NCBI GenBank assembly: GCA_029977705.1
Contig: JAPOKJ010000009.1
Coordinates: 1 to 64,000 of the forward strand
Direction: 5' to 3'
Origin: Burkholderiales bacterium
GTDB taxonomy: Bacteria; Pseudomonadota; Gammaproteobacteria; Burkholderiales; Burkholderiaceae_E
Length of the DNA stretch: 64,000 nt
How positions within the stretch are numbered: the stretch's first letter is position 1; each line of letters begins with the position of its first letter. Made by a program: the position numbers and the translations under genes. The notes beneath the pieces were generated by a model, which saw only the letters and a program-made list of their open reading frames with translations, was not told the origin of the DNA and searched no databases. Shown piece by piece: positions 61,753 to 64,000 of this stretch.

Positions 61753-63772
61753 GCGCCGAGTGTAGCGGCTCTTCGTCGAGTCCTTCCAGACCGGCATCGA
61801 GCAGGCGGGCCAGTGTATCGGCTTCGAGGCCAACGGCAGGGGCCGGGGCCTGCTTAGGCAGATCCTCGAGTGCCTGGACAAATTCCTGCTTCAGGCGGTT
61901 CAGTCCCTTCAGCCTTTCTTCGACATCCTCCTTCAGGGCACGAATTTCCTGGATGCGCTCATCCAGCGTGTCGTTGGCCTCGAGGATGCGACGCACCGAT
62001 TCCATGCGCCGCTTGAGTTGGGCCTGGTGTTCACGCACCTGGCCCTCGATCGGGGCCATCACGGCGCGCAGCCAGCTGTGCGCGTCGCGGGCGGCCGCTG
62101 CATGGATCTCGCGCAACCGCGTCGTGATCGATTCGAGAAACTGGCGCATCACCATGTGCTTCTCGGTCGTTGCCAGGGCAATCGCGCCGAAGCGCTGGTT
62201 GCTCAGGGTGGACAGTCGCGACAGTTCGTCCTGGTGGCGGCTGAGGGAGAACAGCATTGGCGAGCCCAGGGTCAGGCCGTGTTCGACACTGAAGGTCCGG
62301 TACATCGCTGTCATCAGGGTGGTGACTTCCTGGATCGCAACCTCGGCGCGTGCCATGTCGGCGGCGGCCTTGGTCAGCAGGCTGTTCATGCCTTGCTTGA
62401 GTCCGGTGCTGAAGTTGCTGCTTTTCATCAGTTCGCGCGAATGGCGGACATGCGACTTGAGCGAATCGATCGACAGGGCCCGGCCCACGACCTCGCCATG
62501 ACGCTGGAAGACAGCCCTCAACCCGTGCAGGCGGCGCAGGCTCTTTTCGAACTCGTCGCGCTCGCCGCGGATGCGCGCGGCGGTATGGTTCATGACCTCA
62601 CGGTTCTTGCCACGCAGCCCGTTCAACTCGAACAATTGCTCGACCTGATTGCGGTGCCTGCTTTGCAGTGAACCGTCCAGGTTGCGGACGGCCTCACGGA
62701 ATTCGTGTTGCAGGTTCTCGGTCAGGATGTCGCGATGCTGCCGGACCAGGACTTCCGACAGGGCGACCTCAAGGGCGGCGATGCGGCTGCGCGCCAGCAG
62801 CGCCGGGTCCTGATGGATCTTGGCATTGAGGGCCTTCTGGGCCGATACTGGAAACACGGCAGTCTCATCCAGGCCCAGGTCACGGGCCACGCCCTGCACC
62901 TGCTTGCCGATTTCGGCGTCGATCTCGGCGTGGCTGCGCAGATCGTCCCAAAGGCCATCGATCTTGTTGAGTACTGCGAAGCGGCCGGTCTGCCGGCTGG
63001 TGGCGATGTGCTCGCGCCAGACCTCGATGTCGCTGCGCGTGACACCGGTGTCGGCGGCCAGGAGGAACAGCACGGCATCGGCCTCGGGGATCATGCGCAG
63101 CGTCAGTTCGGGCTCGGTACCGATGGCGTTGAGTCCGGGCGTGTCGATGATGCTCAGGCCTGCCTGCAGCAAGGGATGGGGGAAGTTGACCAGGGCGTGT
63201 CGCCATTTCGGAATCAACACCCGGTCTGAACCGCCCTGTCGGGCCTGTGCAAGGCCGTCCTCATCGAGCAGGCCCAGTTCCTCGGCCCGTGCGGGATCGA
63301 CCGGGATCTGCTCCTGGACGCAGGACAGGGCCGCCTTGACCTGGTGAGCCGACTCAGCATCGAAACGGATTTCGTGCCAGACACCTTCCTCTGCACGAAA
63401 ATCGGCCAGGGAGCGGGCCTGGCTGCGGGTCTCGATCGGGAGCAGACGGATGCCGCAGGGTCGTGCCGGATCCCAGAACAATTCGGTGGGGCACATCGTG
63501 GTGCGACCAGCTGAGGAGGGAACGATGCGCTCGCCGAAACCGGCGAAGAACAGCGCGTTGATCAGTTCCGACTTGCCGCGCGAGAACTCGGCGACGAAGG
63601 CCACCGACACACCGCGCCGGCTCAGCCGGTCATGGATCGCCCGGGTACGCGCCTGTATGGCCTGGTCGTTCAGGCCGCTGGCCTCGCACCAGCGCTCAAA
63701 GCGCCGTATGGCCCCATCGATGCCACCTTTCCAGCGTGCGAATTCGACCAGATCGTCGCTGACTGCGCTCAT
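61730..63772 (-). CDS. Bacterial dynamin-like GTPase
   Basis: A 680-aa protein of the dynamin superfamily. The GTPase domain shows FVAEFSRGKSELINALF (P-loop near residues 61-68, with Ala instead of the first Gly), switch region RTTMCPTELF, DTPGLNAIG and NKIDG. The rest (about residues 350-640) is helical and coiled-coil rich, with no clear transmembrane paddle. ATG 63772 is chosen; 63790 and 63805 are alternatives. Its 3' end overlaps the mutY start, so the two may be co-transcribed. Membrane fission or fusion, or stress tolerance, are possible roles. Confidence 0.82.
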   Translation of the reverse strand: MSAVSDDLVEFARWKGGIDGAIRRFERWCEASGLNDQAIQARTRAIHDRLSRRGVSVAFVAEFSRGKSELINALFFAGFGERIVPSSAGRTTMCPTELFWDPARPCGIRLLPIETRSQARSLADFRAEEGVWHEIRFDAESAHQVKAALSCVQEQIPVDPARAEELGLLDEDGLAQARQGGSDRVLIPKWRHALVNFPHPLLQAGLSIIDTPGLNAIGTEPELTLRMIPEADAVLFLLAADTGVTRSDIEVWREHIATSRQTGRFAVLNKIDGLWDDLRSHAEIDAEIGKQVQGVARDLGLDETAVFPVSAQKALNAKIHQDPALLARSRIAALEVALSEVLVRQHRDILTENLQHEFREAVRNLDGSLQSRHRNQVEQLFELNGLRGKNREVMNHTAARIRGERDEFEKSLRRLHGLRAVFQRHGEVVGRALSIDSLKSHVRHSRELMKSSNFSTGLKQGMNSLLTKAAADMARAEVAIQEVTTLMTAMYRTFSVEHGLTLGSPMLFSLSRHQDELSRLSTLSNQRFGAIALATTEKHMVMRQFLESITTRLREIHAAAARDAHSWLRAVMAPIEGQVREHQAQLKRRMESVRRILEANDTLDERIQEIRALKEDVEERLKGLNRLKQEFVQALEDLPKQAPAPAVGLEADTLARLLDAGLEGLDEEPLHSAHAEASLP

Positions 63773-63849
63773 TGTCTTGTCCCGGGTCATCGAAGGCCTG
63801 CTCACACTCGGTGTTCCTGAATCACTTTCCGAGGCGAATCTAGCATGCG

Positions 63850-63872
63850 AAAAAGGCCTTCATCGGGCCTTT
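63850..63872 (-). terminator. Terminator after fpg/mutM
   Basis: On the minus strand AAAGGCC-N7-GGCCTTT is followed by two further T residues, a compact rho-independent terminator. It lies about 80 bases after the stop of fpg and before the dynamin-like gene, so the two are separate transcripts. Confidence 0.65.
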
Positions 63873-63952
63873 CGGCCGACCGGGCCATCAGCCCGCCGGA
63901 CGGTCGAAAGCGTCCCGGTGAGTGGTCTGCGCGACGCGCGCCCAGCCTGGTC

Positions 63953-64000
63953 TCAGGGCTGGCAGTGAGGGCAGAAAAAGGTTGAGCGTTGTTGCTGCCG
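63953..64000 (-). CDS. mutM: Formamidopyrimidine-DNA glycosylase (partial, C-terminal end only)
   Basis: Only the last 15 codons are present, ending RSTFFCPHCQP followed by TGA. FFCPHCQ is the second half of the C-terminal zinc finger of Fpg/MutM, which removes 8-oxoguanine from DNA. The rest lies beyond position 64000. It is next to mutY's operon, which fits: both enzymes belong to the same oxidised-guanine defence. Confidence 0.82.
   Translation of the reverse strand, partial: RQQQRSTFFCPHCQP

Overview
The window is a GC-rich chromosomal segment from a betaproteobacterium, most likely order Burkholderiales. The main evidence is the block kdsD-kdsC-lptC-lptA-lptB-rpoN-hpf-ptsN-hprK-rapZ, a betaproteobacterial-order mla operon and hemA-prfA-prmC. 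The species cannot be named from sequence alone. Genes are packed tightly, often with 4-base start/stop overlaps. No gap between genes exceeds about 235 bases, and no rRNA, tRNA, CRISPR array or insertion sequence was seen.

Layout. 1-3.7 kb: partial argC, a divergent LysR regulator with a palindromic operator, a DECR-like dehydrogenase and GMP reductase. 3.8-13.4 kb: a branched-chain-amino-acid-type ABC transporter (livGHMKF order) bracketed by two acyl-CoA ligases, with a divergent Crp/Fnr regulator; the cargo is probably a carboxylic acid that is activated with CoA. 13.4-22.6 kb: a complete thiosulfate-oxidising Sox system (soxCDYZAXB, a DsrE protein, an extra cytochrome c, an ArsR-type SoxR and a metallo-beta-lactamase-fold protein). 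Two matching 20-bp operators lie at the same offset from two putative -10 boxes. 22.6-25.8 kb: an RnfD/NqrB-like membrane protein, a DUF2330 protein and a YqaA-type membrane protein. 25.8-31.5 kb: ilvA, an orphan OmpR-type response regulator and hemA-prfA-prmC.

31.7-41.9 kb: a putative surface or outer-membrane system. It consists of a 350-aa secreted protein, a tandemly duplicated two-gene module (171 aa plus about 450 aa, twice) and a 1706-aa protein with DUF11/carboxypeptidase-regulatory-like domains and a probable C-terminal outer-membrane beta-barrel. With an M20 amidohydrolase it separates prmC from grxD, which usually follows prmC in relatives. This is the best candidate for an undescribed system.

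43.3-50 kb: grxD, a small YvlD-type membrane protein and, on the minus strand, mlaF-E-D-A-C-B followed by a YadG/YadH-type ABC exporter. 50-60.6 kb: a Kef-type antiporter divergent from the Kdo/LPS-transport operon, then rpoN, hpf, ptsN, hprK, rapZ and a LON-domain protein. 60.5-64 kb: mutY, overlapping the LON-domain gene tail-to-tail by 86 bp, a bacterial dynamin-like GTPase, and the last 15 codons of fpg/mutM.

Together the genes suggest a Gram-negative bacterium that can use thiosulfate as an electron donor and imports and activates organic acids. It has a full outer-membrane maintenance set (Mla, Lpt, Kdo) and carries a recently amplified family of secreted repeat-domain proteins.
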